A DNA stretch of 64,000 nt from Vibrio sp. CAU 1672 (GTDB lineage: Bacteria > Pseudomonadota > Gammaproteobacteria > Enterobacterales > Vibrionaceae), in contig NZ_JARHUF010000021.1 of the NCBI RefSeq assembly GCF_029223195.1, forward strand, positions 1 to 64,000. The letters are read 5' to 3'. Below are positions 17,895 to 27,488 of the stretch, piece by piece. The position numbers and the translations under genes are program-made. Numbering within the stretch: the first letter of the stretch is position 1; each line of letters starts with the position of its first letter. The notes beneath the pieces are model-generated. The model saw only the letters and a program-made list of their open reading frames with translations. It was not told the DNA's origin and did no database searches.

Positions 17895-18669
17895 ATGATT
17901 TGGATTGTTTGCCCGGGTTGTTGGGCCAGTCGTCAGGCACGATAAACCAAAATTGACCGTCACGCGTTTGTGCATGGATAAATTCATCATCCGGACAAGA
18001 TGCCGGGTGAGAATACTGGCTAAGACCCGTTGCCCAGTAGGGTTTCTCCAGCTTAAACACAGGCTCGGCAATGTGCTCCCATTGGCTCCGGAAGCACCAG
18101 AACCCGGTTATTTGCTCAGGATCCAAAGCGTAGCCAAGGCATGAGTGTGGTACTGGCTCTGTGAGGAATGGGTTAATGTATAAACGCCCTTGCATCAGCA
18201 GCTGCTCTGATGCGACGTTCAGGTGTGGGAAGCGGCGGATAAACTCGTCTGAGGTACTCATTTTTAATTGGTGTGAGAGCATGCGAGCGAGCTTTTTATC
18301 AAGCTGATCATGGGCGTTGGGCCCATACCAGCTTCCTTGATACAGTAAATAGAACTTAATCGCCACTTCCCAGTGCTCAAGCTGGTTTAGCCACTGGTTG
18401 TTGACGATCAGATCAATCGCGCCCAAGGTTTGCCCGTTTTCGCGGTTGAGTTGCGCTTCCTCCAAGACAATTTCATATTGTTCGGAGTTCGCCAGTAGTT
18501 TGCTACATAAGTGCTGATAAACAAAACCAAGGCGTGGGTTACCGGCATAACCTTCTTCGTCCTGGAGCGGGCCCGCCACCAGATCCTGCAAAGAGACAAA
18601 CGGTCCTTGTGGTTTGAAAATCGGTGCGCTGGATGCGATCCAATGATAGAAGCGTTGTATCTGATTCAT
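17893..18669 (-). CDS. DUF1853 family protein
   Basis: A 258-residue soluble protein of the DUF1853 family. The middle carries the conserved stretch LGAIDLIV followed by HWEVAIKFYL and then YGPNAHDQLDKKL, which is reminiscent of a nuclease-like core (D and ExK residues). That functional idea is only inference. It is divergent from ybgI and converges on pgm. The stop codon overlaps the pgm terminator T-run. No signal peptide or membrane segment is visible. Confidence 0.72.
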   Translation of the reverse strand: MNQIQRFYHWIASSAPIFKPQGPFVSLQDLVAGPLQDEEGYAGNPRLGFVYQHLCSKLLANSEQYEIVLEEAQLNRENGQTLGAIDLIVNNQWLNQLEHWEVAIKFYLLYQGSWYGPNAHDQLDKKLARMLSHQLKMSTSDEFIRRFPHLNVASEQLLMQGRLYINPFLTEPVPHSCLGYALDPEQITGFWCFRSQWEHIAEPVFKLEKPYWATGLSQYSHPASCPDDEFIHAQTRDGQFWFIVPDDWPNNPGKQSKS

Positions 18670-18809
18670 CGCTGATTCTGCCCCTGATACGGTTGTGGCT
18701 ACTCATGTTCATGGTATGGAACAATCGCGGTTAGCGGTGGCGAAAGTCTCTGGTATGATTGAGTGCATTCGACATACTCTTTAGCCACAATAACAAACTG
18801 GACGCCAGA

Positions 18810-19568
18810 ATGAATCATTTACAGCTGGAAAAAATACTCAACGAAAAACTGTCTCCTGAGCTGATCAAAGACTACAGCCCTAACGGTTTGCAGGTGGAAG
18901 GCAAAACCGAGGTGTCTCGTATTGTGACTGGTGTCACAGCCTCTCAGGCTTTGATTGATAAAGCGATTGAGTTACAAGCTGATGCACTGCTGGTGCATCA
19001 CGGTTACTTCTGGAAAGGTGAGCCAGAACCAATCCGTGGCATGAAAGGCAAGCGTATCCGCAGTCTGATCAAGCACGATATCAATTTGTATGGTTACCAC
19101 TTACCACTGGATATTCATCCGCAGTTGGGTAATAACGCGGAGTTAGCGCGCTTGCTCGATATTGACGTTGAAGGTGGTCTGGAAGGCCACCCTCAATCGG
19201 TTGCGATGTTTGGTCGCTTGAAGCAGGCCATGACCGGCGGTGAATTTGCTGCCAAGATTAATCGGGTTCTCAAGCGTGAGCCGTTACACATCTCGCCAGA
19301 TCATGCTGGCAAGCTGATTGAAACAGTCGGTTGGTGCACCGGAGGTGGCCAGGACTATATCGAGCTGGCGGCGCAGCGTGGTCTGGACGCATTTATCTCG
19401 GGTGAAATTTCTGAGCGTACCACCTACACGGCACGTGAACTGGATATTCATTACTTTGCCGCCGGGCACCATGCTACTGAGCGCTATGGTATTAAGGCTT
19501 TAGGAGAGTGGTTGGCAAGCGAACACGGGATGGCGGTGGAGTTCATCGACATCGATAATCCGGTATAG
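18810..19568 (+). CDS. ybgI: Nif3-like dinuclear metal protein YbgI
   Basis: Member of the Nif3/YbgI family, a hexameric toroid with two metals per subunit. It is often annotated GTP cyclohydrolase type 2, but its real substrate is unsettled. Conserved metal-site segments are visible: HHGYFW near residue 62, GYHLPLD in the middle and AGHHATE near the C-terminus. I chose the ATG at 18810 (252 residues, MNHLQLEKIL) because the 17 codons from 18759 are not family-like. It is a single gene facing gltA across a shared terminator. Confidence 0.88.
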   Translation: MNHLQLEKILNEKLSPELIKDYSPNGLQVEGKTEVSRIVTGVTASQALIDKAIELQADALLVHHGYFWKGEPEPIRGMKGKRIRSLIKHDINLYGYHLPLDIHPQLGNNAELARLLDIDVEGGLEGHPQSVAMFGRLKQAMTGGEFAAKINRVLKREPLHISPDHAGKLIETVGWCTGGGQDYIELAAQRGLDAFISGEISERTTYTARELDIHYFAAGHHATERYGIKALGEWLASEHGMAVEFIDIDNPV

Positions 19569-19580
19569 GGTCAAACAGTA

Positions 19581-19610
19581 AAAAAAGGTTGGCTAAGGCC
19601 AACCTTTTTT
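19581..19610. terminator. Bidirectional terminator between ybgI and gltA
   Basis: A 13-bp perfect stem (AAAAAAGGTTGGC/GCCAACCTTTTTT) with a TAAG loop and tracts on both sides. Confidence 0.9.
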
Positions 19611-19633
19611 AATTCTACTCTGCCGAGCTATGA

Positions 19634-20923
19634 TTATTCGCGTTCGTGCAGCGGTTTAAACTCTCGCTGGCTCTCACCGGTGTATAGCTGGCGAGGACGG
19701 CCAATACGGTTGAGTGGGTCGCTGTGCATTTCATTCCAGTGTGCGATCCAGCCGATGGTTCGTGACAGGGCAAAGATCACGGTGAACATTGAAACTGGAA
19801 TACCGATTGCCTTGAGGATGATACCAGAGTAAAAATCGACATTCGGGTACAGTTTCTTCGATACGAAGTATTCGTCTGAAAGTGCGATGCGCTCAAGTTC
19901 CATTGCCACGTCGAGCAAAGGATCGTCAATGTTGAGCTCTTTCAGTACATCGTGGCAGGTGTCACGCATTACGGTCGCACGAGGATCGTAATTTTTGTAC
20001 ACCCGGTGACCAAAGCCCATCAAGCGGAATGGATCATCTTTGTCTTTCGCACGTTCAATGTATTCAGGAATGTTTTCTACGCTGCCGATTTCTTCCAGCA
20101 TCTTCAGACAGGCCTCATTGGCACCACCGTGCGCCGGCCCCCATAGAGAAGCGATACCTGCAGCGATACACGCGAATGGGTTAGCACCAGACGAGCCAGC
20201 CAGGCGGACTGTCGATGTTGACGCGTTTTGTTCGTGGTCAGCATGCAGGGTGAAGATTTTGTCCATTGCGCGGGCTACAACCGGGTTGACTTCGTACTCT
20301 TCACACGGGTTAGCAAACATCATGTGTAAGAAGTTTTCAGCGTAGCTCAGGTCATTACGTGGGTAGATAAATGGCTGACCAATAGAGTACTTGTAACACA
20401 TCGCTGCCAATGTCGGCATTTTTGACAACAGGCGATAAGCGGTGATTTCACGGTGCGTGTCGTTGTTGATATCAAGTGAATCGTGGTAGAACGCCGCGAG
20501 AGCACCTACGACGCCACACATGACGGCCATTGGGTGTGCGTCACGTCGGAAACCGTGGAAAAAGCTGGCAATTTGCTCGTGAACCATGGTGTGACGCGTA
20601 ACCGTGGTTTTGAATTTCTCGTATTTGTCTCGGGTAGGTGCTTCCCCGTACAGCAGGATATAACAGACTTCCAGGTAATCGGCATTATTCGCCAGTTGAT
20701 CGATCGGGTAACCGCGATGTAACAGGATACCTTTACCGCCATCAATGTACGTGATTGAAGATTCACAGGATGCAGTGGCAAGAAAACCAGGGTCAAAAGT
20801 GAAGAATCCATTGGCTCCCAGTTTACGAACGTCAATTACGGGGGTACCTAAAGTTCCGTCCATAATTGGCAGTTCGATTGGCGCTTGACCTTCAATATGA
20901 AGGGTCGCTTTCTTATCCGCCAT
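19634..20923 (-). CDS. gltA: Citrate synthase
   Basis: Condenses oxaloacetate and acetyl-CoA, the entry step of the TCA cycle. The sequence is of the hexameric, NADH-sensitive type II found in Gram-negative bacteria. The catalytic histidines are in WGPAHGGANEA and GFGHRVYKNYDPRA, with the catalytic aspartate in NVDFYSG. The length of 429 residues is normal. It is divergent from sdhC across 395 bp, so the two TCA transcripts can be controlled together. Confidence 0.97.
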   Translation of the reverse strand: MADKKATLHIEGQAPIELPIMDGTLGTPVIDVRKLGANGFFTFDPGFLATASCESSITYIDGGKGILLHRGYPIDQLANNADYLEVCYILLYGEAPTRDKYEKFKTTVTRHTMVHEQIASFFHGFRRDAHPMAVMCGVVGALAAFYHDSLDINNDTHREITAYRLLSKMPTLAAMCYKYSIGQPFIYPRNDLSYAENFLHMMFANPCEEYEVNPVVARAMDKIFTLHADHEQNASTSTVRLAGSSGANPFACIAAGIASLWGPAHGGANEACLKMLEEIGSVENIPEYIERAKDKDDPFRLMGFGHRVYKNYDPRATVMRDTCHDVLKELNIDDPLLDVAMELERIALSDEYFVSKKLYPNVDFYSGIILKAIGIPVSMFTVIFALSRTIGWIAHWNEMHSDPLNRIGRPRQLYTGESQREFKPLHERE

Positions 20924-21318
20924 AACAATCTCCTTTGTTAATTATTTAATCCGTCCAGGATGTTTCTGTGCCGTTTTTTTACTGGTGTTAACGATTAAAG
21001 TCAATTTTTCTCCACTTTTGTGTGCACTTGTTATGATTTTTCTCATGAAAATCGTTAAAAATCTGTTCTATGTAGCATAATTTGTTACACCAATTGTATT
21101 AGAATGTTGCTGACCGTATATTGGCACAGAAAATTTTAGTTAAATCCTTATAAGTTCGGGGCTGGAACAAAAGTGAGGTTTGTTGAAAGTGCCCGGGTGT
21201 TAACGGTTTATTTACAATGTATCCGATGTGAATTAGGCTTGTATTGTTAAATAAATGTTAACTTTTGTAGGTTTGGTAGCTGAAATTGGTTATAACAATA
21301 AATGCTCAATGGAGCTGA
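20924..21318. promoter_or_regulatory. Divergent gltA / sdhC control region
   Basis: 395 bp without a gene between the two TCA transcription units. It is AT-rich, with several TGTTAA elements, of which the pair at 21245-21261 is the best ArcA candidate. No riboswitch-like structure is apparent. Confidence 0.6.
21245..21261. promoter_or_regulatory. Candidate ArcA-binding direct repeat upstream of sdhC
   Basis: TGTTAA at 21245-21250 is repeated at 21256-21261, exactly 11 bp apart. This is the direct-repeat spacing known for ArcA-P boxes. It lies about 60 bp before the sdhC start, where ArcA represses sdh in E. coli. Confidence 0.55.
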
Positions 21319-21711
21319 GTGAGCAAGCCCGTGAAAGAAAGAAAGTCAAGACCTGTTAATTTAGATTTACAGACCATTAGCTTTCCCATCACAGCAATCG
21401 CATCGATCCTGCACCGTGTGTCTGGGGTGATCACGTTTGTTGCGCTGGGTATCCTGCTTTGGTTACTGTCCATTTCTCTGTCCTCCCCAGTGGGTTTTAT
21501 GGAAGCCAGCGATATCGTTGACAGCTTCCTGGTGAAATTCGTCCTCTGGGGTATCTTAACTGCATTAGCCTACCACATTGCAGGTGGCATTCGTCATTTA
21601 TTGATGGATCTGGGCCACTTTGAAGAGTTGGAGTCGGGGGCAATGAGTGCGAAGGTTGCATTCGGTGCCACTGCAGTGTTGTCACTTTTGGCGGGGATTT
21701 TGGTATGGTAA
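21319..21711 (+). CDS. sdhC: Succinate dehydrogenase cytochrome b556 subunit
   Basis: Membrane anchor of complex II that, with SdhD, binds haem b and ubiquinone. Three hydrophobic segments are visible, with the family motif SILHRVSGVI in the first helix region and the haem-ligand histidine in the HIAGGIRHLLMD segment. It begins with GTG behind GGAGCTGA. The length of 130 residues is normal. It is the first gene of sdhCDAB-sucAB-sucCD and overlaps sdhD by 7 bp. Confidence 0.94.
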   Translation: MSKPVKERKSRPVNLDLQTISFPITAIASILHRVSGVITFVALGILLWLLSISLSSPVGFMEASDIVDSFLVKFVLWGILTALAYHIAGGIRHLLMDLGHFEELESGAMSAKVAFGATAVLSLLAGILVW

Positions 21712-22049
21712 AACACGTATCTTCATTCGGCCGTAATGGGGTGCACGATTTCCTCTTAATCCGTGCGACAGCCATCATTATGACCCTCTACACGATTTAT
21801 CTGGTGAGCTTTTGCACTTTCTCAGATATCTCTTACGCATCATGGACGCAGTTTTTTGGCGGCACCTTTACCAAAGTTTTCACCATGCTGGCACTACTAT
21901 CAGTGCTGATCCATGCATGGGTTGGCTTATGGCAGGTGCTAACTGACTATATCAAGTGTGCGAAACTTCGCGGTGGCTTACAGCTGGCCGTAATTGCAGT
22001 TTTGTTCGGTTATGTCTTCTCTGGTCTATTTATTCTGTGGGGTGCGTAA
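21705..22049 (+). CDS. sdhD: Succinate dehydrogenase hydrophobic anchor subunit
   Basis: Second membrane anchor of complex II, 114 residues and three hydrophobic segments. The family signature HAWVGLWQVLTDYIK near residue 70 contains the haem histidine and quinone-site residues. It overlaps sdhC by 7 bp and abuts sdhA, indicating translational coupling. Confidence 0.94.
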   Translation: MVKHVSSFGRNGVHDFLLIRATAIIMTLYTIYLVSFCTFSDISYASWTQFFGGTFTKVFTMLALLSVLIHAWVGLWQVLTDYIKCAKLRGGLQLAVIAVLFGYVFSGLFILWGA

Positions 22050-23816
22050 GTGTCTATTCCAGTTCGTGAGTTTGATGCCGTAGTAATCGGCGCCGGTGGT
22101 GCAGGTATGCGCGCTGCACTGCAAATTTCAGAGCAAGGCTTATCTTGTGCGTTGCTGTCTAAAGTATTCCCAACTCGTTCTCATACTGTATCTGCGCAGG
22201 GCGGCATTACTGTTGCTTTGGGTAACTCGCATAAGGACGATTGGCAGTGGCATATGTACGACACGGTAAAAGGTTCTGATTACATTGGTGACCAGAACGC
22301 GATTGAGTACATGTGTAAAAATGGTCCTGAGTCAGTTATCGAGCTAGAGAAAATGGGCCTGCCGTTTTCTCGGTTTGATAATGGCTCTATCTACCAACGC
22401 CCGTTTGGTGGTCAGTCAAAAGAGTTTGGCGGTGAGCAGGCGGCACGCACAGCCGCAGCGGCAGACCGGACAGGTCACGCGCTTCTTCATACGCTGTACC
22501 AACAAAACATTAAACACAAAACCACCATTTTCTCTGAGTGGTATGCGTTAGATTTGGTGAAAAACCAAGACGGTGCCATCCTGGGTTGTACTGCAATCTG
22601 CATGGAAACGGGTGAGATTTGTTACTTCAAGTCGAAGGCTACTATCCTGGCGACCGGTGGTGCAGGCCGTATCTACGCTTCGACTACCAATGCCCATATC
22701 AATACGGGTGATGGCGTTGGTATGGCACTGCGTGCAGGCGTTCAGATGCAAGACATGGAAATGTGGCAGTTCCACCCAACGGGTATTGCCGGCGCCGGCG
22801 TTCTGGTTACGGAAGGTTGTCGTGGTGAAGGTGGTTACCTTCTGAATAAAGACGGTGAACGCTTCATGGAACGATATGCGCCAAACGCGAAGGACCTTGC
22901 TGGTCGTGACGTTGTTGCGCGTTCAATGATGATCGAGATCCGTGAAGGCCGTGGCTGTGATGGCCCTTGGGGACCACACATTAAACTGAAACTGGATCAC
23001 CTGGGTAAAGAAGTACTGGAATCGCGCCTGCCGGGTATTTGTGAGCTGTCACGTACCTTTGCACACGTGGATCCAGTCAAAGAGCCAATCCCAGTAATCC
23101 CAACCTGTCACTACATGATGGGTGGCGTTCCAACTCAGGTATCCGGTCAGGCGATTAAACAAACCGCAGACGGTAGCGAGGTTGAAGTTCAAGGCCTTTA
23201 TGCTTGTGGTGAAATCGCGTCTGTATCGGTACACGGTGCCAACCGTCTGGGTGGTAACTCGTTGCTTGACCTTGTGGTATTTGGTCGTGCAACTGGTCTG
23301 CATCTTGGTGAGACACTGGCGGCTCAAGCTGAAGCCCGTCCTGCAACGGAGTCGGATATTGAAGCGTCTCTGGCGCGCACTATGCGTTGGGAGAACAGCA
23401 CCGGTGGCGAAGACCCAGTGCAAATCCGTAAAGATCTTCAATCGTGCATGCAGAACAGCTTCTCGGTATTCCGTGAAGGTGAGGCAATGGCGACAGGACT
23501 GGAAGAGCTGAAAGTGATTCGTGAGCGCCTGAAAGATGCCCACTTAGCGGATAAGTCTTCAGAGTTCAATACCCAGCGCATTGAGTGTCTTGAGCTGGAT
23601 AACTTGATGGAGACAGCATTCTCAACCGCTGTGGCAGCCAACTACCGTACAGAAAGCCGTGGTGCCCATGCTCGCTTCGACTTCCCTGAGCGCGATGATG
23701 AAAACTGGCTGTGCCACTCTATTTATGACCCGGAAACGGAAGCGATGACCAAGCGTGATGTGAATATGACGCCGGTTCACCGTGAAGCTTTCCCACCGAA
23801 AGTACGTACATACTAA
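22050..23816 (+). CDS. sdhA: Succinate dehydrogenase flavoprotein subunit
   Basis: Catalytic subunit oxidising succinate to fumarate with covalently bound FAD. The dinucleotide fold VVIGAGGAGMRAAL is at residues 11-24. The FAD-linking histidine is H45 in RSHTVSAQGG, the same number as in E. coli. The active-site HPTGIAGAG and REGRGCDG segments are present. It uses GTG directly after the sdhD stop codon. The length of 588 residues is normal. Confidence 0.97.
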   Translation: MSIPVREFDAVVIGAGGAGMRAALQISEQGLSCALLSKVFPTRSHTVSAQGGITVALGNSHKDDWQWHMYDTVKGSDYIGDQNAIEYMCKNGPESVIELEKMGLPFSRFDNGSIYQRPFGGQSKEFGGEQAARTAAAADRTGHALLHTLYQQNIKHKTTIFSEWYALDLVKNQDGAILGCTAICMETGEICYFKSKATILATGGAGRIYASTTNAHINTGDGVGMALRAGVQMQDMEMWQFHPTGIAGAGVLVTEGCRGEGGYLLNKDGERFMERYAPNAKDLAGRDVVARSMMIEIREGRGCDGPWGPHIKLKLDHLGKEVLESRLPGICELSRTFAHVDPVKEPIPVIPTCHYMMGGVPTQVSGQAIKQTADGSEVEVQGLYACGEIASVSVHGANRLGGNSLLDLVVFGRATGLHLGETLAAQAEARPATESDIEASLARTMRWENSTGGEDPVQIRKDLQSCMQNSFSVFREGEAMATGLEELKVIRERLKDAHLADKSSEFNTQRIECLELDNLMETAFSTAVAANYRTESRGAHARFDFPERDDENWLCHSIYDPETEAMTKRDVNMTPVHREAFPPKVRTY

Positions 23817-23831
23817 GAGGAGGATACAACG

Positions 23832-24542
23832 ATGAAACTGAACTTCTCTTTGTACCGTTACAACCCAGATGTGGATACTAAGCCATACATGAAGGACTAC
23901 AGCCTTGAAGTGGATGAAGGTTCAGACATGATGGTATTAGATGCGCTGATCCTGCTGAAAGAACAAGATCCGAGTATCGCGTTTCGTCGCTCATGCCGTG
24001 AAGGGGTGTGTGGTTCTGATGGGTTAAACATGAATGGCAAGAATGGCCTGGCCTGTATTACCCCACTTTCGGTCTTGCAGGGGGACAAAATTATCATTCG
24101 TCCGTTGCCGGGTTTGCCTGTGGTGCGTGACTTGATCGTTGATATGACGCAATTCTATGATAATTATGCGAAAGTGAAGCCTTTCTTAATTGATGACGGC
24201 GCTCTGCCGCCATCACGTGAAAACTTACAAGCACCAGAAGACCGGGCGCATTTAGACGGTCTGTATGAGTGTATCATGTGTGCATGTTGTACGACTTCTT
24301 GTCCTTCGTTCTGGTGGAATCCGGATAAATTCATTGGCCCGGCAGGGCTGCTCGCTGCTTACCGATGGCTGATTGATAGCCGTGATACTGCAACAGAGGA
24401 ACGTCTGTCTGATCTTGATGATGCATTTAGCGTTTTTCGTTGCCATGGCATCATGAATTGTGTAAGTGTTTGTCCTAAGGGACTAAATCCTACGAAAGCC
24501 ATCGGTCATATTAAGACAATGCTGGTGAATCGTTCGGTTTAA
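23832..24542 (+). CDS. sdhB: Succinate dehydrogenase iron-sulfur subunit
   Basis: Electron-transfer subunit linking SdhA to the membrane anchors. Three cluster motifs are visible: CREGVCGSDG...LAC for [2Fe-2S], CIMCACCTTSCP for [4Fe-4S], and CHGIMNCVSVCPKG for [3Fe-4S]. The length of 236 residues is normal. AGAGGAGG precedes the start. It lies 15 bp after sdhA, and the next 92 bp hold a GC-rich hairpin before sucA. Confidence 0.96.
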   Translation: MKLNFSLYRYNPDVDTKPYMKDYSLEVDEGSDMMVLDALILLKEQDPSIAFRRSCREGVCGSDGLNMNGKNGLACITPLSVLQGDKIIIRPLPGLPVVRDLIVDMTQFYDNYAKVKPFLIDDGALPPSRENLQAPEDRAHLDGLYECIMCACCTTSCPSFWWNPDKFIGPAGLLAAYRWLIDSRDTATEERLSDLDDAFSVFRCHGIMNCVSVCPKGLNPTKAIGHIKTMLVNRSV

Positions 24543-24558
24543 TGTAACAACAAAAATT

Positions 24559-24577
24559 GCCGGCCCCTGGGGTCGGC
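24559..24577 (+). other. GC-rich hairpin between sdhB and sucA
   Basis: GCCGGCCC and GGGTCGGC pair over 8 bp (one G-U) around a CTG loop. No proper T-run follows, so it is more likely an mRNA-processing or partial attenuation element than a full terminator. Confidence 0.45.
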
Positions 24578-24634
24578 TCTTAATAGCTCGGCAAAGACCG
24601 CAGCAAACGTGAAAACTACTGGTTAAGGGAAAAT

Positions 24635-27460
24635 ATGCACAACGGCGTGATGAAGGCATGGCTCGAGTCTTCACACTTGGCTGGCGCCAATGCAACTTAC
24701 GTAGAGGATCTCTACGAACTGTATCTAAGTGATCCCGATCTGGTAAGTGAGGAGTGGAAACGTGTTTTTGAAGGCTTACCCAAGCCAACAGAAGAAGTGG
24801 TGGAACAGCCACATTCGCGTGTCCGTGACTACTTCCGACGACTCGCTCAAGAAACAAAGCATTACAGTGTCCAAGTCAGTGATCCAGATGTCGATGCTAA
24901 GCAAGTAAAAGTTCTACAGCTAATCAACGCTTACCGCTTCCGCGGGCATGAAGCTGCAGAGTTAGATCCATTAGGTTTATGGCAACGCCCTACGGTGGCG
25001 GAGCTTGATCCTGAATTCCACACACTCACCGAAGACGATTTCGAAGAGACTTTCAACGTGGGCTCGTTTGCCATTGGTCATGAGACCATGAAGTTGAAAG
25101 ACATCTACTCATCTCTGAAAAAAATATACTGCGGCTCAATTGGCGCAGAATATATGCACATGACAGACACTGAGCAAAAGCGTTGGATTCAGCAGCGCCT
25201 TGAATCAGTTGTCGGCCAACCATCTTTCGATCTGGAAGAAAAACAAACTTTCTTAGCCGAGCTTACCGCAGCAGAAGGCCTGGAGCGTTACCTTGGCGCA
25301 AAATTCCCCGGGGCAAAACGTTTCTCGCTAGAAGGTGGTGACGCGTTGATCCCGATGACCAAAGAGCTGATCCGCCATGCGGGTAAAAGCGGCATGCGTG
25401 AAGTCGTGATTGGCATGGCACACCGTGGTCGCCTGAATATGTTGGTTAACGTATTGGGCAAAAAACCACAAGATCTGTTCGATGAGTTTGCCGGCAAGCA
25501 CGATGAAACCTGGGGCACTGGTGATGTTAAGTACCATCAGGGATTTTCGGCAGACTTTGCCACACCGGGTGGTAATGTTCACTTAGCACTGGCGTTTAAC
25601 CCGTCACACCTCGAGATTGTTAACCCGGTGGTGATCGGTTCGGTTCGCGCACGTCAGGATCGTCTGGTTGATGAAGATGGCAGCAAAGTGTTACCGATCA
25701 CTATCCATGGTGACTCGGCGATTGCTGGCCAAGGCGTGGTAGCTGAGACGTTTAACATGTCTCAGGCACGCGGTTTCCAGGTTGGAGGTACGGTACGGAT
25801 CGTGGTCAACAACCAGGTCGGCTTTACCACTTCAAACCCACGTGATACGCGTTCTACCATGTACTGTACTGATATTGCCAAAATGGTACAGGCGCCGATC
25901 TTCCACGTAAATGCCGATGATCCTGAAGCGGTGGCGTTCGTGACTCGTTTGGCACTGGATTACCGGAATGAGTTTAAACGCGATGTCCTGATTGATTTGG
26001 TGTGTTACCGCCGTCACGGTCATAACGAAGCTGATGAGCCGAATGCGACTCAGCCGCTGATGTACCAGAAAATCAAGAAACATCCGACGCCGCGTAAACT
26101 GTACGCCGATGTACTGATCGATAAGCAAGAGTCTGACATCGAAACCGCTACGCAGATGGTTAATGAGTACCGTGATGCGCTAGACAAAGGTGAGGTGGTT
26201 GTTAAAGAGTGGCGTCCAATGACGATGCATTCGGTAGACTGGTCGCCATACCTTGGTCATGACTGGGATACAGAGTGGGCATCAAAATTCGATAAGCAAC
26301 GTTTGGTGGAACTGGGGCAACGTATGTGTCAGTACCCGGAAAGCCACAAACTGCAAAGCCGGGTAAACAAGCTTTATAACGACCGTCAAGCAATGATGAC
26401 CGGTGAGAAAGCTATCGACTGGGGTATGGCTGAGACGCTGGCTTATGCCACTTTGGTTGATGAAGGCAAGCGCATTCGAATTTCAGGTCAGGATTCCGGC
26501 CGCGGAACCTTTTTCCACCGTCATTCAGTGCTGCATAGCCAGACGGACGCCAGTACCTATATTCCGCTGGCAAATATCCACGATAAACAGGGCCCGTTTG
26601 AGGTGTTTGATTCGGTACTGTCTGAAGAAGCGGTCCTGGCCTTCGAATACGGGTATGCCACCGCAGAGCCGGGCGGCCTGACCATCTGGGAAGCGCAGTT
26701 TGGTGACTTCGCCAATGGTGCACAGGTCGTGATCGACCAGTTTATCTCTTCCGGTGAACAGAAATGGGCCCGCCTGTGTGGCCTGACGATGTTGCTGCCG
26801 CATGGTTATGAAGGCCAGGGACCTGAGCACTCTTCCGCGCGTTTGGAGCGTTACCTGCAATTGTGTGCTGAGCAGAACATGCAAGTTGTTGTTCCATCTA
26901 CGCCAGCCCAGGTTTATCACATGATTCGCCGTCAGGTTGTGCGTCCAATGCGTCGTCCTTTGATTGTGATGTCACCAAAATCGCTACTTCGCCATCCACT
27001 TTGTACTTCTGCCATCGAAGATTTGGCGGAAGGTACATTCCAGGCAGCAATTCCAGAAGTGGATGACCTGGAGCCTGGCAAAGTAAAACGTGTTGTATTC
27101 TGTTCCGGTAAAGTGTATTTCGATTTGCTTGAGCAGCGCCGCAATAATGAGCAGGATGATGTCGCGATAGTACGTATCGAGCAGCTCTATCCATTCCCGA
27201 TGGATGCGGTTCAAGAGGCGCTCGCACAATACACCAATGTAGTGGACTACGTATGGTGTCAGGAAGAGCCGCAAAACCAAGGTGCTTGGTATTGTAGCCA
27301 GCATAACTTCCGTGCAGCTATTCCTGCCGGTGCTGATTTGAAATATGCGGGCCGTCCAGCTTCTGCTTCGCCGGCCGTCGGCTACATGTCGGTACACTTG
27401 AAGCAACAAAAAGCGTTGGTTGAAGACGCTCTGAACGTGAACTTACAAACTTCGAATTAA
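24635..27460 (+). CDS. sucA: 2-oxoglutarate dehydrogenase E1 component
   Basis: Thiamine-diphosphate enzyme decarboxylating 2-oxoglutarate and passing succinyl to SucB. It shows the N-terminal short helix typical of OdhA/SucA (MKAWLESSHLAGANATYVEDLY), the ThDP-binding domain with GMAHRGRLNMLVN, and the transketolase-like C-terminal half with EGQGPEHSSARLERYLQLC. The length of 941 residues matches the family. Start codon ATG after AAGGGA. It is fifth in the TCA operon. Confidence 0.96.
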   Translation: MHNGVMKAWLESSHLAGANATYVEDLYELYLSDPDLVSEEWKRVFEGLPKPTEEVVEQPHSRVRDYFRRLAQETKHYSVQVSDPDVDAKQVKVLQLINAYRFRGHEAAELDPLGLWQRPTVAELDPEFHTLTEDDFEETFNVGSFAIGHETMKLKDIYSSLKKIYCGSIGAEYMHMTDTEQKRWIQQRLESVVGQPSFDLEEKQTFLAELTAAEGLERYLGAKFPGAKRFSLEGGDALIPMTKELIRHAGKSGMREVVIGMAHRGRLNMLVNVLGKKPQDLFDEFAGKHDETWGTGDVKYHQGFSADFATPGGNVHLALAFNPSHLEIVNPVVIGSVRARQDRLVDEDGSKVLPITIHGDSAIAGQGVVAETFNMSQARGFQVGGTVRIVVNNQVGFTTSNPRDTRSTMYCTDIAKMVQAPIFHVNADDPEAVAFVTRLALDYRNEFKRDVLIDLVCYRRHGHNEADEPNATQPLMYQKIKKHPTPRKLYADVLIDKQESDIETATQMVNEYRDALDKGEVVVKEWRPMTMHSVDWSPYLGHDWDTEWASKFDKQRLVELGQRMCQYPESHKLQSRVNKLYNDRQAMMTGEKAIDWGMAETLAYATLVDEGKRIRISGQDSGRGTFFHRHSVLHSQTDASTYIPLANIHDKQGPFEVFDSVLSEEAVLAFEYGYATAEPGGLTIWEAQFGDFANGAQVVIDQFISSGEQKWARLCGLTMLLPHGYEGQGPEHSSARLERYLQLCAEQNMQVVVPSTPAQVYHMIRRQVVRPMRRPLIVMSPKSLLRHPLCTSAIEDLAEGTFQAAIPEVDDLEPGKVKRVVFCSGKVYFDLLEQRRNNEQDDVAIVRIEQLYPFPMDAVQEALAQYTNVVDYVWCQEEPQNQGAWYCSQHNFRAAIPAGADLKYAGRPASASPAVGYMSVHLKQQKALVEDALNVNLQTSN

Positions 27461-27488
27461 GAGCTAGAAGTTAAAGGAAGAAACAGAT

